Made by a program: the position numbers and the translations under genes. This document shows positions 11,365 to 23,800 of a DNA stretch of 64,000 nt, piece after piece. Below the pieces are notes generated by a model that saw only the letters and a program-made list of their open reading frames with translations, was not told the DNA's origin and made no database searches. The stretch is from positions 129,681,089 to 129,745,088 of the forward strand of contig NC_134364.1 of the NCBI RefSeq assembly GCF_048569485.1. The letters are read 5' to 3'. Each line of letters starts with the position of its first letter. Within the stretch, counting starts at the first letter, position 1. The stretch comes from Anomaloglossus baeobatrachus (lineage: Eukaryota; Chordata; Amphibia; Anura; Aromobatidae).

Positions 11365-12160
11365 CCCGTGATCCCAACGTATTGTTACCCCTCTATAAAT
11401 CACTTGTAAGGCCACATCTGGAATATGGGATCCAGTTTTGGGCTCCAACATTTTAAAAAGAATATTCAGAAGTTAGTCAGTTCAAAAGCGGCAACTAGAC
11501 TAGTACAAGGAATGGAGGCCGCCCGTATGATTAGTAATGGAGGTCGCCCGTATGATGAGTAATGGAGGCCGCCCGTATGATGAGTAATGGAGGCCGCCCG
11601 TATGATGAGTAATGGAGGTCGCCCGTATGATGAGTAATGGAGACCCCTGTATGAGGAGTAATGGAGGCCGCCCGTATGAGGAGTAATGGAGGCCGCCTGT
11701 ATGAGGAGTAATGGAGGCCGCCCGTATGAGGATTAATGGAGGCCGCCCGTATGATGAGAGGATGGAAAAGTTAGATATGTTTAGCTTAGAAAAAAGACGT
11801 CTCAGAGGAGATCTCATGTATATGTATAAATACATGTGTGGTCAATATAAAGGACTGGCACATGACTTATTTCTTCCAAAGACAATACTAAGGACCAGGG
11901 GGATACACTGCGAGTGGAAGAAAAGCGATTCCGGCAGCTAAATAGGAAAGGGTTCTTTACAGTTAGAGCGGTCAGACTGTGGGATGCGACCACAAGAGGT
12001 AGTAATGGCAGATACTATAACAGCTTTATATCGGGGCGGATGATTTCCTCACTACACAACATTGTCGGTTATAAGTGACTTAGGGACAAAATGTAGAACT
12101 GGTGGAGGAAGGTTCAACTAGACGGACCTAGGTCTTTTCTCAGCCTGAGTAACTATGTAT
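11365..12160 (+). mobile_element. CR1/L2-type LINE, 3' end of ORF2 (dead)
   Basis: The plus-strand translation has the hallmarks of the C-terminal region of CR1-like ORF2: VRPHLEYGIQFWAP at about 11408-11450, then MFSLEKRRLRGDLMYMYKYM at about 11775-11835, then GFFTVRAVRLWD near 11950. Stops and frame changes interrupt it. The middle, between these two conserved blocks, has been replaced by a 25-bp minisatellite. LINE copies are normally 5'-truncated, which fits a 3' fragment. Clade (CR1 versus L2) is not resolved. Confidence 0.75.
11511..11757. repeat. 25-bp minisatellite inside the LINE
   Basis: About ten tandem copies of a 25-bp unit (TAATGGAGGCCGCCCGTATG + ATGAG, with ATGAGGAG variants). 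The last copy runs straight into the LINE codons for YDERM, so the unit arose from the LINE's own sequence. Confidence 0.9.
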
Positions 12161-13837
12161 ATATAATTTAATCTTGGGCTGTTCTTTTATCTTGATTCTG
12201 TATCCAATGTCCATGAGGTTAGTGTTACACGCTACCTGGGCTGGTTTCTGGCCTGATACAGTCCTGTTAACGGACCAGGCCTATATCTAATGAGGAACTG
12301 GTGGCAGACTACCGCACTGTACCGGATAGGCAGAATTCTGTTCCACTGGGGCTAGTGGAAAGTTTTTGTCAACCTGTTGGGATTGTGGGAAAGCTGGGTG
12401 TTGGCGGAAGTGACGAGGTCATCTGGCGTGGCCCCGACGTATTCGAGATGTCAGGGTCGGGGCTGTGAGGTGCGTTTTCATCACAGAATGACAGTGTTGT
12501 GACTGAGCGGGGCACATCTGAGTGATCCCCCCGGTTTGGTCCAGGACACAGCAGCACGATCTTGTATGACCCGCTGACTGTTTCGGGACACTCATTCACC
12601 TCATCGGGGGACACAGAACCTTGGGACACCTCAAAGCTGAAAACTAATGATACTGTTATCACAGAAGCTTCCCACTTCTTCCCAAACTACTGCCTGGGCA
12701 CCAGTCGTCTGCAGCAACAAAGATGTGGACCCTGTAAAGCTCCTATAATCAGTCGTTACTTGTTGCAGAAGTAAGGTCTGGTGAAGCTCAGGAAGCTTTT
12801 ACCGCGCGAGCAGAGTGTCCCCTAACCCTGAGTGGGGTGCACTTGTACCTCTATAAGGCTCACTAACACATCAATGATCACCTAGCTCCTATGTTTAGAA
12901 GTTGGTGAAATTTGGACATCATCTTCTGCTCCATACAAACCTGCGCTGTGAGCCGAGAGCAGGAGACTACAAGGCTAAAAAGCCACCACCCTGATCATCG
13001 ACTGCGTCAAGGTACATGGTGCAGCCATACAGGCGTGAGAGGATACTGACTGAACAGTTACAGCCGTCCTCTCCGCTACTATGTGGGTGAAACAATGCAC
13101 GATCTGAAAAAGAAAAAAAGAGAGGAAGGTAACACCTAAAGAGAAAGGTCTGAGGCCAGACACCAGTGGCATCCACATTACACTATGGAAAACGGAGGAG
13201 GTATAGTCTGCCAGGAGGAGCCAATCTTTAATCCTATGTAACACCAGTGTCGGCCTCCAGGTGGCAGCAGACTAGCCCATGGTTCTGTGTCCCCATTGAG
13301 AACAATGAAGGTTGTTTTCCCAATGATTTCTCTCTATTCCAGTTGACTTTTCTTCTATTTCTGAGACTTGACAGTTTAGTGGCGGATAATGCAGGGTTAA
13401 ATTGTGGTAAAGAAGCTTTGGCTATGCAAAACGGATTCTAAGCCGCCAAGGCTCCAGGAACCCACAATATGAGAATTTCCATACAGAAAGCATGCACCCG
13501 TTATTGATTATACCCTGCGTTGCACCAGCCATTTGCCAATTAATTGTTCGTGAAATCACTTTCTTTTGTTTCTTGATTCTACACAATACATTCTTTATAA
13601 CCATTTGTGTGTCACATTCTGGCAATAATCAGAGATGGTGGCATTGTTGGGCGTCACTTGTCCACTATGGCCGCTGATATAGCTGGTGCACAGACAGAAA
13701 TCACCCTGCTGGAGACCTGTGCACCAGACAGGACGTCTACAACAGGGCCTGCAAGAGGCTGAAATGCAGGACACCGCATATTTATACCTAATCTTATACA
13801 GATCCGGCTCACTGTCAAGATCATCTGACCATCATCA
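12161..13837. other. Region downstream of CGN, no gene seen
   Basis: Low-repeat sequence with only short open frames and no recognisable domain. Part of 12200-12560 has the GC skew and phrasing of decayed LTR-element sequence, but I cannot support boundaries. It is the spacer past the poly(A) site of the minus-strand cingulin gene. Confidence 0.4.
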
Positions 13838-14678
13838 TGTACAAAATCAGTAGTCCTTTATTTTATGGTGAATTATATAGAAGCACTCGACACAAAATCA
13901 TATCCCAGTATATAAATCATTACTATGTGGAGAAGACAGAATCCGCTCTTCTTAAGACCACCATGCATTCATAGGGAGCAAAGCTCCCGAGAGGAGCAAA
14001 ACATGCAACCCCCACCCCCAACTCAGAACCTCGGGGAGGTGATATATATGCATTTTATTTAGATTTCTTTGCTTCATATGCCATGGAGAGATTCTTGTCC
14101 TGTGGGAATGTGCTTACCCCATCACCCATACTTTAACTTGTGCCCTCTGCTACATAATAACATGGATTGTACAGTCGTCCCACACGCTCCAATACAAAAT
14201 TACAAACGTGCAACACGTGGCTCGGGTAGGAAAACGCAAGTACAGACAGTAGACGAGGCTCCTCTGGTCTCTAGTCAGTCAATAGCGCAGTGGTATTGAG
14301 GCACTCATTGGATGTAGCTGGATACATGGCATCTAGCACCTTAAAAAGGTCCCTACTGAGGCACAAAAGGTCAGAAGTAGGGCCAAACGCAGCTGGACGG
14401 GCTCTACAGGTGTAGAGTGCGGTTACAGATAAGCAGAGTCCATAGACGCATGGCTCTGGCTGCAGTGGAAATACTGCCCGGAAAGGCACGGTGGGCTACA
14501 TTCTCCATACACCTGTACAACACAATGCCGATGTGTCCGAAGTGCAGCATCACACAGCAGTAACATTCAGAAGGGACCCCCCTCCAGGCTTCATGTAGTG
14601 CTCCGGACTCCACAAGGCAGCACAGCGGTCAGCATCCGGCAGCCTGTCCAGCACTGGAGCTGGGCTCCTGGCACATGG
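13838..14678 (-). other. CGN: CGN 3' untranslated region and poly(A) signal
   Basis: This follows the cingulin stop codon on the minus strand. The first good AATAAA downstream reads on the minus strand at 13857-13862, so cleavage would fall about 10-25 nt later. The 3' UTR would be roughly 830 nt with no intron. The exact end is inferred from the hexamer only. Confidence 0.6.
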
Positions 14679-14808
14679 TTAGCACGAGCTGGTCTGGAGG
14701 TTACTCTCCGTGAGAAGCGAGGTTATAGAGCTGGGATCAAATGGTCTATCAAAGTCCCCATCAGAGCTGAGATCATCGTCATCTGCGGCAGGACGGATCG
14801 GCTTACGC
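14679..14808 (-). CDS. CGN: CGN last exon (tail and stop)
   Basis: It encodes an acidic linker ([14 protein letters not shown]) and the conserved end [17 protein letters not shown], then TAA. The acceptor is TTTCGCAG at 14809-14816. The first base completes the Arg codon begun in the previous exon (CG|G). The globular tail of cingulin, with the preceding rod end, contributes to dimer assembly. Confidence 0.93.
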
Positions 14809-17800
14809 CTGCGAAAAGTCACAAAAGCTACTGTTAGGAGAGAATATGGAAGCACCATCTCTAATATAATATTATATATATGTTTTTATATAACCACTAT
14901 ATATTTTTTATAACCAAGTTTTCTTTTGTATATGAGGAGCAAGATTGAGTTTTAAAGCCTGCAGCTGATGTCTGATATATAATGTGTCCACCCATATCCT
15001 GCCCACCGCCATTAACTTGAGAACGGCGGCAGCTATAGACATAGAAGTGGTGTCTAGGTATAGTAAAGTAGCCATGCGCTAAAACCACCTATAGCGCCAC
15101 CTGGTGGAAAACAACGAAGTTAGCATTTTTATCTAGAAAACGGAACGAGAAAGAGGAAAAAAAGTGAATTAAAAAAATTGTAGGGCATCAACAATTCAAT
15201 ACGAATCGACACCTTGCACAGAAATGCTATGATTAGAACGTGTAAAACATGGACAGGGTATGGGTGGACACACTGTATATTTCAGTTTGTTTTCGGATTA
15301 CTGCTACATATCAGGAAAAGTATGTGTACCCAAGGTCACCACCTGCAGACTGATACAAAGCAACGGAATGCAGATGTGATAAAAGCCTGGTTATCTGTGC
15401 AAGTCCAAATTCAAGGCTGAAGATGTTACGTGTCAGAGATGAAGTCGGAAATTAGGAGGCGCTGCAGAGGGAGTTCCAAAAGAGACATACGTCACAGACT
15501 TTTTGCATATTTTTTAATACAGCCAATGGCATATTTAGAAATTTTACTAAAAGAATAACCCATTCCTGTTTTCTATAAAAGCTTGTAAAAAAATAATAAT
15601 AAAGCGCTCGGGTGTCCACCTCCTCATACTACTGAACGAGGCGCTTATACCAGCGACATTTTGTTTGGTCTAATTTCCTCCTGGCTAGCATTCAGTAACT
15701 CTTGATTTGAGATTTCAGCAGACATTCATTGTTAAGAAGGTGATTTCCGAAACGATGGAATTTCTCCTTGACACCAGCATCTTCTGCCCCAAACATCTAC
15801 ACTCGGCTGGCCCTGTATCTGGGGCACTAATGACATTGCTCACTATGTTCCCCACTTTTTTGGAAAATAAAGCCTTTGTAGTGTAACACACTTGCTTTTA
15901 CTCTTCTGAGAGATGTCAGATAAGACTTCAGTAAAAGTAGTTAAGCAGCAGAGACGCCGGGATTCGTGGTTCTTACCGGGACTCTTTCTCCATGGATTTT
16001 AGGCGACTCTGGAGCTGTTCATTGATCTCGTGCTGTTCTTCCAGCTCTCGTTGAGCTTTCTTCTTCATCCCCTCCAGACGCTCAATCTCTTCCTCGGCCT
16101 CATCCATCTGTCTCTTCAAAGCTTTTACCCTCAAGTTGAGCTAAGACAAAATAGAAGATAATTATCACTGGGTTGTGGTGAGTGAAGCCGTAATGTAATG
16201 GCCATTTAGTAAGGGGTATTTATCTCACCTGGTCCTTCTGGTCATTGACTTGGAGTCGCTCATCCTCCAGCTGAATGTTCAGCTCTTTCAGCTTCCTCTC
16301 AAGCTTACGGTTTGAGGACAATAATGTGTTCTTTTCCCTGGGGACAAGGATCACTTCATCAATGATATGGAATATTATGATTTCTACCATAACCTCATGT
16401 ATCAGGCACTAAAGGGATTCACACTGCTGATGAGAAGTTTCCCTCCATTACTGTAGATGCCCGTACCTCTCCTCCTGCTGCAGACGCTCCTGGACCTCCT
16501 GCAGTTTGGCCTCCAGCTGGGACACATTGGAGCTGGGTTTCTGCTGCCCCTCCATTCCTGACAGACGGTTCTTTAAATCTTTATTCTGAAAGACAAAAGG
16601 CGGCCATTAGGTATCACTACAAAAGCAAAGTAATCTGATCACATGGCCGGCTTTCGACAAAGCATATATGGAATGGAATGACGGTCCTGGACAATGACGA
16701 TTGGTCGACCTGTACTTCCATATGGTCACTGGCCGGTAATACTCTTACAGCAGGGGAGACAATATCCCGGGAGCGATGACTCTCACGAGAATGGATCATG
16801 GCCAGCATACTACCTGGATCTGAGATCTCTCACTTATAGACATTTATTCCAGATGCATACGTGATAAGTGAGCACTCCTAATACACTGACTAGTCCTATC
16901 TGAATGCGGAACATTTCCTGAGCATTACCGCCATCTGCAGGCAGAATCGAGCGCTAACCTTTCAGGCCTAGAAAGTTCACACACACAGCTGCTAAATATA
17001 AAGCCCCCACCTGTCTCTCCAAGGAGATCTTATCACACTCCAGGTCCTGGCGGCTGGTCCTCTCCTGCATGAGCTCCGCTCTTAACTGCTCCATCTGTGG
17101 ACAGGATGATGAGGGGGACAAAACATGAAGCATCACCACGAGTGCAAGAGTTGCCAGGAAATACGAATAAAGCAAAGAAAAGTTATGTCTAAGGCCTTTC
17201 GATGTACTCTTCCTCCGCAGCCTACCCCTTACTCTTCCTGAGTGTCACCCTCCTTTTGGGTTGGGTGCCTCTTCAGGGTAATCTCTTCCTCCATAGCCTA
17301 CATCTTGCTCTCACTGGGTGACATCTAGCACCATAAGGTCACACCTAAATTGTACTTCTTGGCTTACTATGAGGACTGGTGTTCGTCCTGTCTTGGCATA
17401 CTTGCACATTTGGACACCACGTGACGCATAGTGATTTGGTGCGGTAGATTTTACACTACGGCAGCATTACCTGGTCCCGGCTACGGTTCACCCGATCAGT
17501 GAGGAGCTCTACAGAATTCTTCTCCTCATCGAGCTCCACCTCCAGACGCTTCAATTTGTCCTATACAGAAAAACACAAATATGTAGAGCGGTGTCGCCAC
17601 AATTACAAGGTCAGACCTGGGAGGAACAGACTCATGTGCACCAGGTGCCAAGAAAAAGGCAGCAAGAGGAAATATACCGGGATACAACTATACTGACAGA
17701 GAGGGAGTATTGAGGGGCGATACACTGGAAGGCAATACATGGTATGATTGTACACGAGCCGCTATCTGCTCAAGTTTTTTTGTTTTTTTTTATTACTCCA

Positions 17801-20800
17801 CTTCAAAATGAAGAAAAAAAATCTAGCTCATAAAGTTACACTGCAGTTTATACAGGAGAGCCAAAGTAAATGTAGCAGAGATACTTTGTGCTCTTGGGGG
17901 ACACTGTCCCCCCCCCCACAATGTAACCTTAGCGTTTGACCTCTCACAAGGTCTGCACACAAATCTCCGTAAATATTCTCCAGTCCTGACCACAATACCG
18001 CTTCACACTCACCTCCAGCACTTTCACCTGTCGGGAACGATCATCTTGGACTCGTTTCTTGGACTCGATGTCCTGTTCTAGGCTCTGTAGCCTCTGACTG
18101 ACCAGCTCCTTGTCCAGCACTGCACTCTCCTTCTCAGCTTGGCTGTCCTGATGAGCCAGCTTCAGACGCTGCACCTGAGGATACAGCTCCGCATTACATT
18201 ACTGTGAGCACCCCCACTGACATACATTCACAATTGTAGACTAGAGGCTTATTACCTCTTCCTGCAGCCGGTTGACATTTATCTGAAGCTTCTCAGCTTC
18301 AGCTGCCTTCTCCTTGGCTTGTTTTTGGGAGTCGCTTATCTCCTTGCGAGCCTTTTCCTTGTATTCTTCTAATTGCATCTGCAAAAGCTCCAGAGAATCC
18401 CTGGATTCATGTGACATACTGTCCAGCTGAGAGAAGAGGCAGTGGTCAGGGATAAGTCACTTATCCTTCAAACTTACGGCAGAAGCAGTGACCCCATCTG
18501 TCCTTTACCTGTCTGGTCAGTTTATCCATAGACTTGTCCAGGAGCCGCTTCTGTTCTTCCAGCTCATTCTTGGTCTTCTTCAGCTGGTCCTTCTGTTTTA
18601 TCTCCTCCTGGTAACACTCCTGCAGCTCTTCATACTCCAATGTCAAGCGCTTCAAGTTCCTCTGAGCCTCGTCCAGTCTGTTCTCCATTTCTCTCCTCGC
18701 TGTGGCAAACTCCTGGCCTTGGTCTGTGGCTTCTCCAAGGGACTCCTCCATCTTCTTCCGCTCGGCCTCAGAGATAAAAAGCAAATATTTTACTACTATA
18801 TAGAACCTTGTGGAATTACTTTGTCCCCTTAAGAAGCAGGGCACATGGTAAATGAAGGCTACACTCACTTCCATCCTGCCAATTCTGTCCTTAAGCCTTG
18901 TCTCTGCCCTCTGGAGATCATCGCAGAACGTCTTCAGTTCCTTCACCTGAGCCTCCAGCCCCAGGATCTTTCTGCGGAGGTCATCGTTCTCATCACGGGT
19001 GTCCTGCAGCGTGCTCTCAATCACTTGGCGCATGTGCTCTGAATCTGCCTTCTCATCCTCTAGTTTTTTCTTGGTCTAAAAATTGAACCTCTACATTAAT
19101 AACCTGCTCAAGACTCATCCTCTTCCTGTTATCCGGTTCCATATGACTCAAATAGCATGTACATGGTTTGCTCACCTTGAGGAGATCCTCATAGTCCCTC
19201 TTGGTTTGTTGCAGGTCCCTGTTGAATTTGTCACGCATCTTTTCTGCCTCGCGATCGTGGCCTGACACTTCGTCCTTTAATGCTCCTTTCAGGGCTGATA
19301 GCTCCCGGTCTCGCTGGTATATAGAGTCCTCCAGCCGCTCCTTCTCCTGCATTAGAGGCTTTACTTGGTCCTGGAATTGCTGTAGCTCCTGTGAGATACA
19401 ATTGAGACCCGCCATCATAAACCAGGTTCAGGGTCCCCAACACATCAGTGGGCCACCAGACTTATGGCCACCCGGTACATCCCTTCTTACCCTCATGTGG
19501 TCCTCGTACTCTTTCTTGGATTCATGCAGCTCTCGGTTGAACTGTTCGCGCAGTTGCTCTATGTCTTGGTCTCGTCCAGACACTTCATCCTTCAGCGCCC
19601 CCTTTAAGGCAGACAGCTCCCTATCCCGCTGGCGTAGAGTCTCGTCCAGCCGCTGCTTTTCCTGCATCAGCTGCTTCACCTGATCCTGAAATCTTTGCAG
19701 CTCCTGATGGTAAAACAGGGATTGATGAGAACACATTCTGATAACAACGAATCCCTACCACATTTCCAGACTGCATGGTTACAGGACAGACCTTCCTTGT
19801 GACCTCGGCTTCCTCCACATCCACCGAGCCTTTTTTCACTTGGTTTAGCTCTGACTGCACCAGGGAGAAGCGATTTTTCATCTCGGTCAGCTCATCTTCA
19901 TTCTCCTCTTTCTCAAGCTTCAGCTGCAAAACCCTGAAATTCATGTGATAGAACTTAAAATTATCACCGATTGTCTACATAGATCCCAGATGTGATCGCT
20001 GCAATCTCCTTCCACCTCTTATCACAAGAGAAGATGTGTGTCATGATCCAGGACCGGTATTCCCCGCTCCAGGGTATCCCAGACCCGGCCTGGTCATGTC
20101 AGGGGTTAACTCCCCTCGGGCCTGTTCAGTTTTCAGGAGACACTATATCTGGGCGCTGCACTTGCATTCCAGTGCTGGTTATAGTTTTGCTCTGCAGCCT
20201 GTGACTGGCTCTGGTGAGATTTCCAGTTTGATGTGACTCCTTGTTACCTTTCCCTGACCCGTACCTTCCTCCGTTCGTCCATCTGCCCCAGTCCTTGACT
20301 TCCCGCTCCTGTCATTTGTTCACCCATCCTTGTTTGTCCTCTTCCCGTGTTTGTCTCCTCACCCTCCGGTCTTGTCTTCTGTTCCCTGTGCCCTACGTGT
20401 CCCCTCTGCATACCTGATCTCTTGGCATCCAACCTCAGCTGTTTTCTGACCTGATCTTGATCCTCCCTCTGCACTAACGAGACATCCCGACTAGACCCTG
20501 ACTGTTTGACTACTCTATTGCCCCCTAGTGGTTCGCGTGTGAACTGCCTGCTGCAGTTACTCTGCTGTACTTCAGCCTCCCTCTTGTTACAGTGCTACTT
20601 GGACTCTCCTTCACTACTCTGCTGCCACCTAGTGGGGAGTACGCTGTACTACTTCTTACCAGCCCTTTGTACAGTGTGACAATATGGAGAAGTCACTTCT
20701 GTAAATTTTGAGCTGAGATTACTAGTGATGAGCGAGCTCGGCTACATTTAGGTACTTGATAATCGTTACGAGCATTTTGAGGCTCAGAAGGGCTCAACTT

Positions 20801-23800
20801 GTTTACCAAGTATAATGGACGTCTATAGGGAACATGAACATTTTTTAGAAGATCTTTTGGAAAAATGCATGAGTTCCCCATAGACTTTAGACTTCGTTAT
20901 GGGCACCCGAGCATGGCAGTGCTCGCTCATCATTAGTGATTACTGTGCTGACCCTTGGGAACCACCACTTACTGCGTCATTACTAAGTATTGGGTCATTT
21001 CCACAAACGGATGTAATAGTAAAACTTGTGATCCAGGGGGACACAGGGGCCATGGTCAGCCCTTCCCCTCCCCCAACACTTACTGCAGGAGGGTCACCGG
21101 CTGCTATAATGGCAGCCCGGGCTGCCGTCTTACAACATCTATCAGCCCACGTTAAATGAACATCCATGAACCTGATGATTAAGTCTCTAAATAAGACTAA
21201 AATGGAGTAGGGAAAAAGCAGAGAAAAAAAAACACACGAAAGCCAGAATAATTTTTGTTTATCTTCCCTCCTTCTTCAAAAATAGAAAATCTGAATAAAC
21301 AGCGATGAAAAACCTGCAACGACCTGAAAGTGTTAATGGTAAAACCCTGACCTCGTCCTGCACAAGACGTCACTGAAAACGGACACTTAAGTATTGGCGC
21401 TCAGATCACTGAGACATAAAGAAAGAGGCGGAAACACACAGTCTGATTGTGATGGCACGGATCCGCAGAGTATCCGCAGAGTACGGCGACCGCCACCGGC
21501 CGCACAACGCAGAACATACACAGGAAGAAGCAAAGACAACTCAAGCTGCGAAAACCCTCAGACGTGAGGAGAGTCATGGGGATCAGACCGGGAGGACAAA
21601 AGAAAGAAAAAATTACGCTGTGGGTTAAATGGACATTTCTGGGGATAAAAAAAACAAAGCCGAGGTTTTATGCTTTGTTCACAACGACCTGAGATATAAA
21701 AGTGATTTTCATGGAATTCAGGCTTTACATTTGGTTTCTCTGCCTCCTCCACCTGGGTCACGCCCACTCCTCCTCCACCTGGGTCACGCCCACTCCTCCT
21801 CCACCTGGGTCACGCCCACTCCTCCTCCACCTGGGTCACGCCCACTCCTCCTCCACCTGGGTCACGCCCACTCCTCCTCCACCTGGGTCACGCCCACTCC
21901 TCCTCCACCTGGGTCACGCCCACTCCTCCTCCACCTGGGTCACGCCCACTCCTCCTCCACCTGGGTCACGCCCACTCCTCCTCCACCTGGGTCACGCCCA
22001 CTCCTCCTCCACCTTGGTCACGCCCACTCCTCCTCCACCTTGGTCACGCCCACTCCTCCTCCACCTTGGTCACGCCCACTCCTCCTCCACCTTGGTCACG
22101 CCCACTCCTCCTCCACCTTGGTCACGCTCACTCCTCCTCCTTGGTCACACTCACTCCTCCTCCTTGGCCATACTCACTCCTCCACCTTGGTCACACTCAC
22201 TCCTCCACCTTGGTCACACTCACTCCTCCACCTTGGTCACACTCACTCCTCCACCTTGGTCACACTCACTCCTCCACCTTGGTCACACTCACTCCTCCAC
22301 CTTGGTCACACTCACTCCTCCACCTTGGTCACACTCACTCCTCCACCTTGGTCACACTCACTCCTCCACCTTGGTCACACTCACTCCTCCACCTTGGTCA
22401 CACTCACTCCTCCACCTTGGTCACACTCACTCCTCCACCTTGGTCACACTCACTCCTCCTCCTTGGTCACACTCACTCCTCCACCTTGGTCACACTCACT
22501 CCTCCACCTTGGTCACACTCACTCCTCCACCTTGGTCACACTCACTCCTCCACCTTGGTCACACTCACTCCTCCACCTTGGTCACACTCACTCCTCCACC
22601 TTGGTCACACTCACTCCTCCACCTTGGTCACACTCACTCCTCCACCTTGGTCACACTCACTCCTCCACCTTGGTCACACTCACTCCTCCACCTTGGTCAC
22701 ACTCACTCCTCCACCTTGGTCACACTCACTCCTCCACCTTGGTCACACTCACTCCTCCACCTTGGTCACACTCACTCCTCCACCTTGGTCACACTCACTC
22801 CTCCTCCTTGGTCACACTCACTCCTCCTCCTTGGTCACACTCACTCCTCCTCCTTGGTCACACTCACTCCTCCACCTTGGTCACACTCACTCCTCCACCT
22901 TGGTCACACTCACTCCTCCACCTTGGTCACACTCACTCCTCCACCTTGGTCACACTCACTCCTCCTCCTTGGTCACACTCACTCCTCCTCCTTGGTCACA
23001 CTCACTCCTCCACCTTGGTCACACTCACTCCTCCACCTTGGTCACACTCACTCCTCCACCTTGGTCACACTCACTCCTCCACCTTGGTCACACTCACTCC
23101 TCCACCTTGGTCACACTCACTCCTCCACCTTGGTCACACTCACTCCTCCACCTTGGTCACACTCACTCCTCCACCTTGGTCACACTCACTCCTCCACCTT
23201 GGTCACACTCACTCCTCCACCTTGGTCACACTCACTCCTCCACCTTGGTCACACTCACTCCTCCACCTTGGTCACACTCACTCCTCCTCCTTGGTCACAC
23301 TCACTCCTCCTCCTTGGTCACACTCACTCCTCCACCTTGGTCACACTCACTCCTCCACCTTGGTCACACTCACTCCTCCACCTTGGTCACACTCACTCCT
23401 CCACCTTGGTCATACTCACTCCTCCTTTGTTTTGCGGAGCTCCTCCTTATTTTTCTGGAACATCTCCTTCCATTGGTTGATCTCTTCGCTGCTTTCCTCC
23501 ACTTCTCGCTGCAAGTTTCTCACAACCTGGTTTATTTTCTGCCGCTCAGCCTCCAGGCTCAGCTGGTCCTGAGGGAAGCAATAGAGAGGACTACTCCTGA
23601 GGACATGGCCTGATACAGCCTGGTGGAACGGCGATCCACAGGACACAGTACTAGACACTCAAAGAATCAGAGAAAAGCAAGGAAAATAGCGCTAGATGTA
23701 GAGTAAAGGTTAATGGATAGACGGCAGTGAGCAGAGGATAACCAGACACATGGCTGTGCAGTGCGCATAGCCACCAGCAGCAGAACGGGCCCTACATAGA

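Noticed and set aside
12200-12560. Possible LTR-element remnant downstream of CGN
   Set aside because: No TG...CA ends, primer site or protein motif could be found, so it was not listed as an element.
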